DNA of 64,000 bases from an uncultured Lactobacillus sp. (GTDB lineage: Bacteria; Bacillota; Bacilli; Lactobacillales; Lactobacillaceae). The DNA lies in the NCBI GenBank assembly GCA_937916845.1, contig CALFSK010000067.1:141920-205919 (forward strand), read 5' to 3'. Numbering within the stretch: the stretch's first letter is position 1; each line of letters starts with the position of its first letter. The notes below the pieces were generated by a model. It was not told the DNA's origin. It was given only the letters and a program-made list of their open reading frames with translations, and did no database searches. Shown piece after piece: positions 42,241 through 51,122 of this stretch. The position numbers and the translations under genes are program-made.

Positions 42241-43389
42241 TTAGATTAAAGCTAGTAAATTAGCAACGGCGTTTTCATCACGATCGAGCACTGCATCACA
42301 ACTGTAACAAACATATTCACTATGTTTAGTTTGATGTGTCACATTACCCTGCAGTGTAATTTTGTCGCTTCCAGATTTGATATGACCGCATTCTGAACAG
42401 CGCTGTGTTGAAGGATACTGATGATCCGCTAGTATCAGCTCCTTATCGTACCATTCGCACTTATAAGTTAATATCCGCCGAAAGTAGCCAAACATCGAGC
42501 GTTGTAAGCCTTTAGAAGCAACGTGGCTCATCTGCATATCTTTAATGAACAAATCTTCAATCACAATTTTGTCGTAATCATTGACGAGTTTCGTCGTAAA
42601 CTTTTGCATGATGTCATGCTGGATATTAGTAACTTTGCGGTAATTACGCTGCAATTTGGCTCTCATTGCAATGTAACGTCTGCTCCTAGTTGCTTTATTT
42701 CCATTCATGACTCGCTTATGAGCTAGCTTCTTTTGGTAAAACTTAATTTGCTGATACAACTTACGTAACCGTCTTGGCAGAGTATTAATAACACCAGCCG
42801 TGTAGTTTAAATGGCCGACATTCACATCAACGGCTGAATTATCACCAGTTTTTGGCTTGGCATCAAGCTCAACTTCTAAAGGAAGACTAGCCCAGTATTT
42901 GCCATTTTCACGGTAAATACTGACCACTTTTAAAATGCCTGACAAATCGGTATGTTTGCTAATCCTAATGTCATACCAATATTTGGTACCACGTGGCTTG
43001 TCCAAATGAAGTTTACCAGCGACAATTTTAGCTCGGTCAGTTTTAAAGCCTTGCCGAGTTACCCTTTTTGATTTAAATGTGGGTTTACCCCAATCAGGCT
43101 TTGCCTTATCAAAGAAGTTCTGCCAAGCATTCCCCAAATCAGCAATTGCTAGCTGCAAAGTACGCGCTGACAACTCATACTGCCAATCAGCTTTATTTGC
43201 GACTAATTCATTCCGAACTGAGTAAGCACTAGGGTGGGGACTACTTGAATCAAGTGTGTTCAAATCATACATGTCATTCCAAGTAGCCAACCCTTCGTTC
43301 CAACAATACCGCCGGTAATCACAAAGACTATCCAGCACTTTTTTCATATGGCGGTTGGGATAAAGTCTTACTTTTTGTGTTCGAATCAT
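42241..43389 (-). mobile_element. tnpB: IS200/IS605-type TnpB (RNA-guided nuclease), no TnpA
   Basis: A protein of about 382 residues: N-terminal TRKVRLYPN-like opening (TQKVRLYPN), then the RuvC-like core with acidic residues in SAVDVNVGH, VIEDLFIKDM and DRDENAVANL, and a zinc finger CSECGH...CYSCD inserted before the last. TnpB proteins are RNA-guided DNA nucleases and the ancestors of Cas12. All catalytic residues seem present. No TnpA transposase gene lies beside it, so it is a stand-alone TnpB element. Start chosen at ATG 43389 behind AGGTGA; starts up to 12 bases earlier are possible. Confidence 0.88.
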
Positions 43390-43401
43390 CAGCATCATCA
43401 C

Positions 43402-43838
43402 CTACCAAATCAGTGTCATTTTTATAGTTTATAATCACACTTTCAATTATAGTTTAGGCCTTTACCAATGTCAGTGATTTAGCCACCGAGAATAATCTCT
43501 TTTGGTATTAGCGAGGTTAGTGGGTTAGATACAGATGTTTTAGTATAAATAACGCTGATTTGCCGGCAAATCTGTATCGCGAATCATGAAATTTTTCCAA
43601 CGTGCAAATATGATGCCATATCACTAGATTTAAGCATTGCCAAGCCAGCCACCTCCATACTTACTCTCTGTGGGAAGATTGGCATTCTTTTCTACATGGT
43701 TCGCCATTTTTTGTCTGTGATTATCCCCTCCTTGGCAAAAGCATGCTTTCGCTTAATTGTAGCGGGGAACCTGTTGAAATCACAAGCGGGCACCATTACT
43801 TTCCGGTTTGTGTTTAGTCAATAATAAAAGAAGTGTTT
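43402..43838. other. Gap between tnpB and the NhaC-type gene
   Basis: About 440 bases without a credible ORF. A structured region (43528-43579) has GATACAGAT/ATCTGTATC ends around the palindrome GATTTGCCGGCAAATC (43557-43572). This may include the left end of the TnpB element. Confidence 0.45.
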
Positions 43839-45245
43839 TTAGTTGCTTTGATTGGTAACAGGCGTTTGACGCTTGAGTCCCACACCAGTGAAGCCGCTGA
43901 TGATTGAGAAGATCGGCGACAATAGGCTAAAGAAGCAGAATGGCAAGTAAGCCAGCGTTGAAACGCCAAGCGTGTTAGCGGCAAAGGCTCCCGCAACACC
44001 CCATGGAATGAGGTAGTTGATCACCGTACCACCATCTTCCAGTACCCGGCTAAGGGCTAAGTTTGCCAGACCCCGCTGGTTAAACGTGGTTTTAAAAGCT
44101 TTACCTGGGAGAATAACGGAGAGGTACTGTTCACCAACGAAGATATTGACCCCGATTCCGGCTAAGATAGCAGCGGTGACGGTCGCGCCGGTGCCCTTTA
44201 AACGTTTAGCTAGTGGGACCATGGCGGTTTGAATCAAGTTGAATTTCATTAACAAACCACCCAGTGAGAGCGTCAGTAAAATGAGTGAAACGGTGCCCAT
44301 CATGGCACTAATGCCGCCCCGTGATAGGAGGGCGTCAACGCTGGCGTTGCCCGTCTTAGCGACAAAGCCAGTTTCAATCATACCGGCAATTTTGCTCAGT
44401 GCAATGTGGGGTTGTTCAATGAAAATCATGACGATGGCTAAGCCGATGTTCATCAGTAAGGTTGGGATGGCTGGAATTTTAAGCAGGGCGCATGCAAACA
44501 TGACAACGAGTGGTAAAGCGGCCCACCAACTGATGGTGAAGTTCTGGTTCAGCACCGCTAAGGTCGTTTGGATTTTGCCCAGGTTGTTGCCCGTCGATGC
44601 CCCCGTTCCTAAAACGGTGTACAAGATCAAGGAGACGATGAAGGCGGGAATCGTGGACCACATTAAGTTACGGATGTGACTGAACAGGTCGCTCTCAGCG
44701 ATGGCTGACGCTAAGTTAGTTGAATCGGACAGTGGGGAGGTCTTATCCCCAAAAATTGCACCGGAGATAATCGCACCGGCGACCAGTGCCGGGTCGATGC
44801 CCATGGTGGTTCCGATACCGAATAAGGCAATCCCAATGGTTGAGATAATGGTGAAGGCACTCCCGATTGACGTTCCAATGATGGCACAAACGAGGAAGAC
44901 GGACGGAACGAACCATTTCACGGAGATCAGGTTAAAGCCAAAGACCATCATGGAAGGGATGATTCCGGCAGCAATCCAGACGCTGATTAACGCCCCGATT
45001 AATAAGAAAATAAAGATGGGGATAATCCCGGTCTTGATGCCGTCGACGATGCCACCGTGAATGTCGTCCCAGTGGGCGCCCCGAATGCGCGCCCAGAGAA
45101 TGACTAAGGCAATGACTAAGATGACGGGAGTCTGTGGTGAGAGTCCGAATTTAATCACGCCGAGTCCCATAATTGCTAACATGATGAGTAAGACGGCTAA
45201 GGCTTCTGGTAGGTGGACTGGCCGCCACCGTTTTGAATTTTCCAT
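43839..45245 (-). CDS. NhaC-family antiporter, predicted amino acid (Tyr) transporter
   Basis: A 468-residue NhaC-type membrane protein with about eleven hydrophobic segments, e.g. SGAIFGDKTSPLSDSTNLAS (about 180-199), the conserved substrate/ion motif of the family, and VINYLIPWGVAGAF near the C-terminus. By sequence alone it would be called a Na+/H+ antiporter. However, some NhaC relatives preceded by amino-acid T-boxes are predicted amino acid/cation exchangers; here a T-box with likely UAC (Tyr) specifier precedes it, so tyrosine uptake is the better guess. AAGGAGT ribosome site. Single gene. Confidence 0.85.
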   Translation of the reverse strand: MENSKRWRPVHLPEALAVLLIMLAIMGLGVIKFGLSPQTPVILVIALVILWARIRGAHWDDIHGGIVDGIKTGIIPIFIFLLIGALISVWIAAGIIPSMMVFGFNLISVKWFVPSVFLVCAIIGTSIGSAFTIISTIGIALFGIGTTMGIDPALVAGAIISGAIFGDKTSPLSDSTNLASAIAESDLFSHIRNLMWSTIPAFIVSLILYTVLGTGASTGNNLGKIQTTLAVLNQNFTISWWAALPLVVMFACALLKIPAIPTLLMNIGLAIVMIFIEQPHIALSKIAGMIETGFVAKTGNASVDALLSRGGISAMMGTVSLILLTLSLGGLLMKFNLIQTAMVPLAKRLKGTGATVTAAILAGIGVNIFVGEQYLSVILPGKAFKTTFNQRGLANLALSRVLEDGGTVINYLIPWGVAGAFAANTLGVSTLAYLPFCFFSLLSPIFSIISGFTGVGLKRQTPVTNQSN

Positions 45246-45271
45246 AGATAAACACTCCTTTTATTTGGGTA

Positions 45272-45525
45272 TAAAAAAATCGTCCCCGTTGCAATAATTG
45301 CAACAGGGACGATTGATTAGACCGTGGTACCACCCAGCTTGAGCCGCAAAAATCGGCTCCACTCACTAGCAGTTAACGGGTCTAGTTATTATCCGCCGGG
45401 CGTACCCGGACTGTGCCTACCGTATTTCATCGTAATTAGCCTGATCGGTTCGCAGCGACCACCGACTTCCTGACACACAGCTAATCCGCTACTTAAGAGT
45501 AGGGTTATCGTTCGTTATTTGATTA
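45272..45525 (-). promoter_or_regulatory. T-box leader, probable Tyr specifier
   Basis: On the minus strand: stem I distal loop with GGAAGTCGGTGG and GCGAACCGA, candidate specifier TAC at 45422-45424 within GAAATACGG, the canonical T-box AGCTGGGTGGTACCACG at 45323-45339, and a terminator (45272-45315) with AATCGTCCC/GGGACGATT and seven T. Uncharged tRNA-Tyr would allow expression of the NhaC-type gene. T-box certain; the specifier was read by eye. Confidence 0.92.
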
Positions 45526-45697
45526 TTGTGTGATGATAGCATGCTTGATTTGAAACGTCAACTAACGAATAAATTTATTAATTTTAAAATGGCTAGTCGT
45601 GGGGATGCCAGATAGTTGATAAATAGGGTAAATAACCGTTAAGGATTGGCTGATAGGCGGTACGTAAGTATAGGTATAATGATAAAATAGCCGTAAG

Positions 45698-45711
45698 TGT
45701 AAGCGGTTTAA
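45698..45711. promoter_or_regulatory. Weak cre-like site before the second GH13 gene
   Basis: TGTAAGCGGTTTAA fits the cre consensus at 12 of 14 positions. It lies downstream of a TATAAT (45675-45680) for which I found no good -35. Confidence 0.4.
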
Positions 45712-45762
45712 AATAACGAATTAAAGCGTACGCCAGTATAAAAAATTTAAGGAGTGATTGTA

Positions 45763-47436
45763 ATGACTAATCCATGGTGGCAATCAGCCGTCGTTTATCA
45801 AATTTATCCCCGTTCGTTTCAAGATTCAAATGGTGACGGTATCGGCGACTTGCCCGGGATTACACAACGTCTGAACTATGTGAAGCGGTTAGGGGCCGAT
45901 GTGATTTGGCTCAACCCAATCTACCGGTCGCCTGGTGTTGATAACGGGTATGATATCAGTGACTATTACGATATTAACCCGGAATTTGGCACGATGGCTG
46001 ACTTTGATCAGCTTTTAGCGACTGCCCACGAGAAGGGTTTGAAGATCATGATGGATATCGTGGTCAACCACTCTTCTAATCAGAATAAGTGGTTTAAAGA
46101 GAGTGCTAAGAGCCGTGATAATGCGTATTCCGATTATTACATTTGGCGTGATCCGGTCGATGGTCACGCGCCCAATAATTGGGGTGGCTTCTTTGGCGGT
46201 TCCGTCTGGGAATACGTCGAAAGTCGCCAACAGTACTATCTGCATTCATTTGCCGTGGAACAACCTGACCTGAATTGGGAAAATCCAAAATTACGGCAGG
46301 CCGTCTACGACATGATGAATTTTTGGGTCAATAAAGGTGTCGATGGGTTTCGCCTCGACGTCATTAACTTGATTTCCAAACCCGCCAGCTTTGCGGATGG
46401 TCAGCCCAACGACGGTGAACCGTACGCGGACATTGGTCCAATTATCGCTAACGGTCCTCGTTTGAATGACTATTTACAGGAAATGAATAAGCAAGTCTTT
46501 GCGGGTCACGATTTAATCACAGTCGGTGAGACGCCGAACGCTACTGTAAGCGACGCACAACAGCTCGCAGGATTAAACGAACATGAACTGAACATGGTGT
46601 TTGAATTTGAACACATGGGTCTAGATGGCAATCCTAATCCACAGTTAGGTAAGTGGAATGATCAGCCCGTCAAGTTAGTTGATCTCAAACAGTCGATGAC
46701 TAAATGGCAAAACGGGTTACATGGCACCGCGTGGAATAGTCTCTATTGGAATAATCATGATCAACCCCGGATTGTTTCCCGGTTTGGTGACGAACGGCCA
46801 GCTTATCGGCAACGTTCTGCTAAGATGCTGGCGACTTTGCTGCACTTCTTACAAGGGACGCCTTATATCTATGAGGGTGAAGAGTTAGGGATGACCAACG
46901 CCCATTTCACCAAGCTATCCGATTACCAAGATTTGGAATCAATCAACGCTTATCACCATTTTGTGGATGAAGAGGGCGTGCTTTCGGCAGACACGATGTT
47001 ACGCTATTTGGCCAATTGTTCCCGGGATAACGCGCGGACACCGATGCAGTGGAATCGGGCGTTAAACGCCGGTTTCTCGACTGCTAAGCTGTGGCTGCCC
47101 GTTAACCCCAATCACAACCACATCAACGCAGAGGCGGCCCAGGTGACCCCTAATTCGACGTTTAGCTTCTACCAGCACTTAATCAGGCTACGTCACCAGT
47201 TACCGGTTATCACTACGGGTAAGTATCAGTTGTTATTAGCTGACGATGCCTCGGTTTATGCTTATACGCGTCAAACGAATGATCAGACCTTACTAGTCAT
47301 CTGTAATTTCACGCCGGAAACCCAGACACGCCACTTCGAACAGCTACCAGCGGATGCCAAGTTACTCATCAGTAATTACGATGATGACCACGGTGATAAG
47401 TTACGCGCTTACGAGGCTAAGGTTTATTATTATTAA
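45763..47436 (+). CDS. GH13 oligo-1,6-glucosidase/alpha-glucosidase
   Basis: A 557-residue cytosolic GH13_31 enzyme. Regions: DIVVNHSSNQNKWF (I), GFRLDVINLI with nucleophile Asp (about 199), acid/base Glu in TVGETPNA (about 255), WNNHDQPR (IV). It opens with YQIYPRSFQDSNGDGIGDL, as in the enzyme at 29114, but is a clearly diverged paralogue. The region II Val (DVINLI versus DAFIHL in its paralogue) is a common marker for alpha-1,6 specificity, so isomaltose-type substrates are likely. ATG 45763 has AAGGAG upstream. Single gene outside the mal operon. Confidence 0.9.
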   Translation: MTNPWWQSAVVYQIYPRSFQDSNGDGIGDLPGITQRLNYVKRLGADVIWLNPIYRSPGVDNGYDISDYYDINPEFGTMADFDQLLATAHEKGLKIMMDIVVNHSSNQNKWFKESAKSRDNAYSDYYIWRDPVDGHAPNNWGGFFGGSVWEYVESRQQYYLHSFAVEQPDLNWENPKLRQAVYDMMNFWVNKGVDGFRLDVINLISKPASFADGQPNDGEPYADIGPIIANGPRLNDYLQEMNKQVFAGHDLITVGETPNATVSDAQQLAGLNEHELNMVFEFEHMGLDGNPNPQLGKWNDQPVKLVDLKQSMTKWQNGLHGTAWNSLYWNNHDQPRIVSRFGDERPAYRQRSAKMLATLLHFLQGTPYIYEGEELGMTNAHFTKLSDYQDLESINAYHHFVDEEGVLSADTMLRYLANCSRDNARTPMQWNRALNAGFSTAKLWLPVNPNHNHINAEAAQVTPNSTFSFYQHLIRLRHQLPVITTGKYQLLLADDASVYAYTRQTNDQTLLVICNFTPETQTRHFEQLPADAKLLISNYDDDHGDKLRAYEAKVYYY

Positions 47437-47460
47437 AAATAAAATCTTGTTTGGAATATT

Positions 47461-47640
47461 TAATCCGGTCGCCACTGATAACACGCGGTCGTGGGACCGG
47501 GTTAAGCCTGAGGAGCGGTCTTAACCCTCGCCCGGAACAATTGCCAACCCACAATTGTTCCGGACCGTCCGTGGTGTAAGGCCGAAAAATCATCGGCCAA
47601 CACCACCATCACGACCGATGTTATCAGTGGCGACCTCCGA
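47461..47640 (+). repeat. Cloverleaf element module B, copy B4
   Basis: The most regular copy. Outer GTCGCCACTGATAAC/GTTATCAGTGGCGAC, then CGGTCGTG/CACGACCG, then three arms: GGGTTAAG/CTTAACCC; CCGGAACAATTG/CAATTGTTCCGG; GGTG..GGCCGA/TCGGCC..CACC. Starts 25 bases after the glucosidase stop. Confidence 0.88.
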
Positions 47641-47688
47641 GCATTCGAGAAATTTAGATCCTCAGTAACAGAAGAACCGTGTTTAGCG

Positions 47689-47859
47689 CAGGCGGACAGG
47701 ATTGGTGTGCAGTGGCGGCAATATTGGTCGGCGTCCCTTAGCCGGCTAATGTTGCGGGGCAATTCAAAGACGTGGGCTACCGGCTTTGAATTGAGGCCTC
47801 AGACCGCACTTTGGCTGAGGCTGTCCCCCACAGCACACCGATTCTGTCCGACGGAGCGG
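47689..47859 (+). repeat. Cloverleaf element module A, copy A5
   Basis: Closed by CGGACAG/CTGTCCG with inner GGTGTGC/GCACACC. Arm 2 AATTCAAAG/CTTTGAATT; arm 3 CCTCAG/CTGAGG. Follows B4 by about 50 bases to complete composite copy 4. Confidence 0.88.
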
Positions 47860-47906
47860 CTAATTTTCATGGTATTGGTGTTAATGTTCACCTTGCAATC
47901 GAAACT

Positions 47907-47955
47907 AAAAATCGTGCGTTCAGAATTGTCATAATGATTCTGAACGCACGATTTT
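47907..47955. terminator. Bidirectional terminator
   Basis: AAATCGTGCGTTCAGAAT/ATTCTGAACGCACGATTT, an 18-pair stem with T runs on both sides. Serves the leftward LysR gene. Confidence 0.92.
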
Positions 47956-47966
47956 TTGATGTTAAA

Positions 47967-48872
47967 TTATTGTTCTTGAACGGCTTCATCGGCCTCGAAA
48001 GTTTTTTCGATAATATCCATGACTTGTTTGAATAAGCCAATTGGAAATTGGTGGGCCCGGCGAATCAAATTGATATGAACACTTGGAACTTGAACATCTT
48101 CAATTGGAATCTCGACCAAGTCGCTTTGTGCTGGGGCGGTGATGTCCGAGACAAAACCAAGGGCTAAGTCTTCTTGAACTAGCCCACTGACAAGCGTGCT
48201 ACTATCGGATTCAAAGAGCACTTGTGGTTTGATGGAGAGTTGTTCAGCTAATTGATGGAAAACTAACTTGTTTAGGTAAGTGGCGTTTAAAATAACAAAA
48301 GGTGATTTTAAAGCCTCTTCAAACGTTGGGTGTTCCATTTTTGCTAGTGGGTGTTCAGGACTGGCAAGGATTTTGAACTTAAATGGGCGTAGCGGGGTGA
48401 CCGCTAGTCGTTCATCTAAAGTTTGATCCAAGTTACCGCTGATTGCTAAGTCGAGTTGACCACCTAAAACTTGTTTGACCAGTTGGTTAGCACCCATTTC
48501 AACGGTATGAACGCTACTAAGTAAGTCTTGTTCCAAAATCGGCTTGGTCAGAGCCGGTAAGTAATGTTCACTGACGGAAGGTTCAATGCCGAGCCGAAGC
48601 GTATGTTGACGCAAGTGGCTGATCGATTCATTGACGTGCTGCCAGTTAGAGATAATATCGTTAGCGGCTAATAAGAGTTGTTGACCACTAGGCGTTAGCA
48701 CTAGCGCTTTGGTCTTAGCTTGACGAAAGAAGAGCGTTGTTTGGAAATGCCGTTCGAGACGCTTGATTGCTTGCGAAATGGTTGGCTGGCTTACATGAAA
48801 ATCGGCAGCCGTTTGCGTATAACTTTGTGTACTAATTAGACGTTGAAAATAGTACAGATCCTTAATATTCAT
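47967..48872 (-). CDS. LysR-family transcription regulator
   Basis: A 301-residue LysR regulator: N-terminal HTH with AADFHVSQPTISQAIKRLE (about residues 22-40), then the LysR substrate domain. Start and overall pattern resemble MleR-type regulators of malate metabolism, but no malolactic genes are present. LysR regulators often control a divergent gene; the divergent side here has no gene for 1 kb. GAGGCTAC-type weak ribosome site before ATG 48872. Effector unknown. Confidence 0.88.
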   Translation of the reverse strand: MNIKDLYYFQRLISTQSYTQTAADFHVSQPTISQAIKRLERHFQTTLFFRQAKTKALVLTPSGQQLLLAANDIISNWQHVNESISHLRQHTLRLGIEPSVSEHYLPALTKPILEQDLLSSVHTVEMGANQLVKQVLGGQLDLAISGNLDQTLDERLAVTPLRPFKFKILASPEHPLAKMEHPTFEEALKSPFVILNATYLNKLVFHQLAEQLSIKPQVLFESDSSTLVSGLVQEDLALGFVSDITAPAQSDLVEIPIEDVQVPSVHINLIRRAHQFPIGLFKQVMDIIEKTFEADEAVQEQ

Positions 48873-48981
48873 GAAAATGTAGCCTCCATAAAAATTATTA
48901 ATGTTGTTTTAGCGATTAATAATCACAAATAAGCAGGCCTCAACCCGAAGATGATTATCAAATAGACTTATCATATGACAA

Positions 48982-49002
48982 GTTAATCATAACATGATTA
49001 AC
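48982..49002. promoter_or_regulatory. Inverted repeat upstream of the LysR gene
   Basis: GTTAATCAT-AAC-ATGATTAAC is a perfect 9-base inverted repeat about 110 bases before the lysR start. A second GTTAATCATAA is at about 49020-49030. Candidate regulator-binding sites. Confidence 0.55.
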
Positions 49003-49835
49003 GATTCGAAAGTGGTACCGTTAATCATAATCGTAATGATTGGGTGCTGTCAACGATAATGGTTGAGGTGTTGAAACTATAATGATTATTAATAATGCCA
49101 AAAGCATCGATTGGTATAGGTGCTGTTGTAATAGGATTTAGCCTTTTAAGCCATAGCTTTGGCTTATTAGTTGAGGTGCTGTTGGATAATAATTCATTTT
49201 TAAGTCTTAAATATCAGCAGCTCAAGCTAATAAAGAGAAAATTAGATAAAAACTGGCCTTAAAGTTAAGGTGCTCAACGGATAAATGAATTTTATAATGA
49301 TAATTCATAAATTAAAGTCTTTAAGCTTATGAATTAAAATCGACGGAAGTTGTGTATAAAAATTAGTTATCGGTTAAGGTGGTGTCATATATCAACCGAT
49401 AAATGAAACAGTGGTCTAAAAAGTTGAATACTGGTTGAATCCACGCGGTTTTAGACGCATGTCCGCGATTATGAAGAATTTAAAGTTAACCCCTTTAAAC
49501 TATAAACCGAACGAATAAGAACAAACGTCATTATTTTTAATAATTGAAAACGAACAGCAACTAGCTAAAAAGACTATAAAAAACAGTTATCGGTTAAGGG
49601 GCTGTTTTAGTTTGAAAAGGGCTCCTGGGACAATTATTGTCCCGATGAAATCCAGCTCAAATTTAGCGATTAACCCCAGGTAACTATTTAAACTGAACAT
49701 AATTAATTATAATACTAAAGCAATCAAAAATGTTGAAAACGCCTAAATAACAGCAGGTTAGTTAATTGGGTATAATTATTACTTATACTAATGGCCGAGT
49801 GAACGCTAAATCGCTGACAAAGACAGTTACAAACT

Positions 49836-49880
49836 AAAACGCTTAACAAATCTTACTTGAGATTTGTTAAGCGTTTTGTT
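49836..49880. terminator. Terminator between the gene-free region and the small membrane gene
   Basis: AAACGCTTAACAAATCT/AGATTTGTTAAGCGTTT with T-rich ends on both strands. It can end the leftward 43-residue gene and a rightward transcript from the gene-free region. Confidence 0.9.
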
Positions 49881-49895
49881 TTGATAACGGTCAGC

Positions 49896-50027
49896 CTAAC
49901 GACGGTTTTGCGGATTACGTTGATCGTGTTTGATTCTGACTGGTTGGGCAGCGGGCACGTGATTACTGGCAGCAACACCAGCAACGGCCGCTAAGCCGGC
50001 TGCGACTAAAAGACCTGCTAATAACAT
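49896..50027 (-). CDS. Small membrane protein, 43 residues
   Basis: Short gene with ATG 50027, a strong GGAGGGG ribosome site 6 bases before it and a terminator after it. The product has an Ala/Leu/Val-rich hydrophobic segment (residues 1-19) and a basic tail with AQPVRIK followed by NPQNRR. The tail matches that of the small protein at 2619-2744. It lies 91 bases downstream of the Rgg-like regulator gene in the same direction. A membrane microprotein or secreted peptide precursor are both possible; function unknown. Confidence 0.75.
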   Translation of the reverse strand: MLLAGLLVAAGLAAVAGVAASNHVPAAQPVRIKHDQRNPQNRR

Positions 50028-50118
50028 GGACAGCCCCTCCTTACTTGTTCAAACCACGTCTTTGATACTTGCAAGTTTAGGTGATTAACTAAACAAATGC
50101 AATTATTTTGCCGGGTTC

Positions 50119-50961
50119 TTAAATTGAACTTGAATAACTTGAAATTTTCTTAAGTAATTGCTTGTTATTGTTGATACGTGCAAAGGCAGTTGCATCGTTC
50201 AGGTACTCTTTAACCTTGGTTGGTTCGCCGATGAGCTGTGCTTGTAAAAACTTGATCCAGGCGGCGTAATAGGTCACGTGAAAACGGGAACAGATATTAA
50301 TGCCGTAATCTAACAGCTTCAAACTTTGGGTCGGCTGATCGATGCTAGCGTAAAAGTTACCCGTATAGTAGGCCAGATTAATGACTCGCCAAACGCTTGC
50401 CGTGGTTTCTAAGGGCAGGTTTGGTAAAGCGTGCCGAACTTTTTCAAAGTAGTACTGGGCTTTATTGGGGTCGTGGTTAAACTGATAAGCAATCCCGGTG
50501 CCGCAGTAAGCTAACTGGGTATAGATCGTTGTGTGCGACTCATCAAGATCGGTAATGATTTGATCGAAGTTGAACAGGACGTCGCTGATCGGATGGTGGT
50601 TCAAAGCGGCCACGTATCCTTTCAAATAACAATACTGGAGCTTAGTTTCACGGTCATGCCGGGGTTCATCAGCGATTTTAGCCAATAACGTTTCTGCATC
50701 ACGATATTCGCTGGTGATTAAATCAAATTCAATTTTTTCAAGTACTTTTAATACCGCTGCGTCAGCAACTCGTTCGGTTGGGAAAACATCTTCTAATTGG
50801 AGATTTAAGCGCTGGCAAAGTTGTGCCACAATTCGAATTGCGGGCGCTTTGCCGTTGTTTTCAAACTTGCTGAGGGTGGCTTGGGTACAAATGCCCTCAG
50901 CTAAGGCTTTTTGGGATAAACCCAAAGCTTTGCGGCGGGCAATAAATAGCTCGATATTCAA
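50119..50961 (-). CDS. Rgg/GadR/MutR-like XRE-family regulator
   Basis: A 280-residue regulator with an N-terminal XRE HTH (residues 4-60: RRKALGLSQKALAEGI, then TQATLSKFENNGKAP) and an all-helical TPR-like C-terminal domain. That is the layout of Rgg-type, peptide-responsive regulators. Ribosome site AAGGAAG before ATG 50961. A small membrane protein gene follows. No clear short hydrophobic pheromone gene was found, so peptide sensing is only a possibility. Confidence 0.8.
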   Translation of the reverse strand: MNIELFIARRKALGLSQKALAEGICTQATLSKFENNGKAPAIRIVAQLCQRLNLQLEDVFPTERVADAAVLKVLEKIEFDLITSEYRDAETLLAKIADEPRHDRETKLQYCYLKGYVAALNHHPISDVLFNFDQIITDLDESHTTIYTQLAYCGTGIAYQFNHDPNKAQYYFEKVRHALPNLPLETTASVWRVINLAYYTGNFYASIDQPTQSLKLLDYGINICSRFHVTYYAAWIKFLQAQLIGEPTKVKEYLNDATAFARINNNKQLLKKISSYSSSI

Positions 50962-51122
50962 GTTGACACTTCCTTTTTACCAAACTAAAGCAGTTTCGTA
51001 AAACGCTTTCAATGTCAATTTAACACCGTTAATTTAATCTTGTCAATATTTATACGTAATAAAAATTATTCTGAAAATATATAAATTTGATTACAAATAA
51101 TATAATCAAAGCGTGCCAATGG

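Larger units (their letters stand above)
48873..49895 (+). other. Gene-free AT-rich region with repeated GGTGCTGTT motif
   Basis: About 1 kb without a credible ORF. Six related motif copies on the plus strand begin at about 49042, 49119, 49175, 49269, 49379 and 49599. The 14-mer GTTATCGGTTAAGG occurs at 49366-49379 and 49586-49599, each time after TATAAAAA. Several copies lie in hairpins, e.g. TTATCGGTT (49368-49376) with AACCGATAA, and TTATTAG..TGCTG with CAGCA..CTAATAA (about 49164-49212). A terminator ends the stretch at 49880. It could be a non-coding RNA or an array of regulatory hairpins. Confidence 0.55.

Noticed and set aside
47707..48035. Overlapping 74-75 residue ORFs in composite copy 4
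   Set aside because: They follow the repeat and terminator sequence, lack ribosome sites and one runs into the terminator stem.
49042..49620. CRISPR array
   Set aside because: GGTGCTGTT motifs are short, degenerate and unevenly spaced (56-220 bases), and there are no cas genes.
49060..49690. Tiny ORFs of 7-26 codons after SD-like motifs in the gene-free region
   Set aside because: Several can be drawn, but their products share nothing and they are expected by chance; mentioned only as a possibility in the findings.
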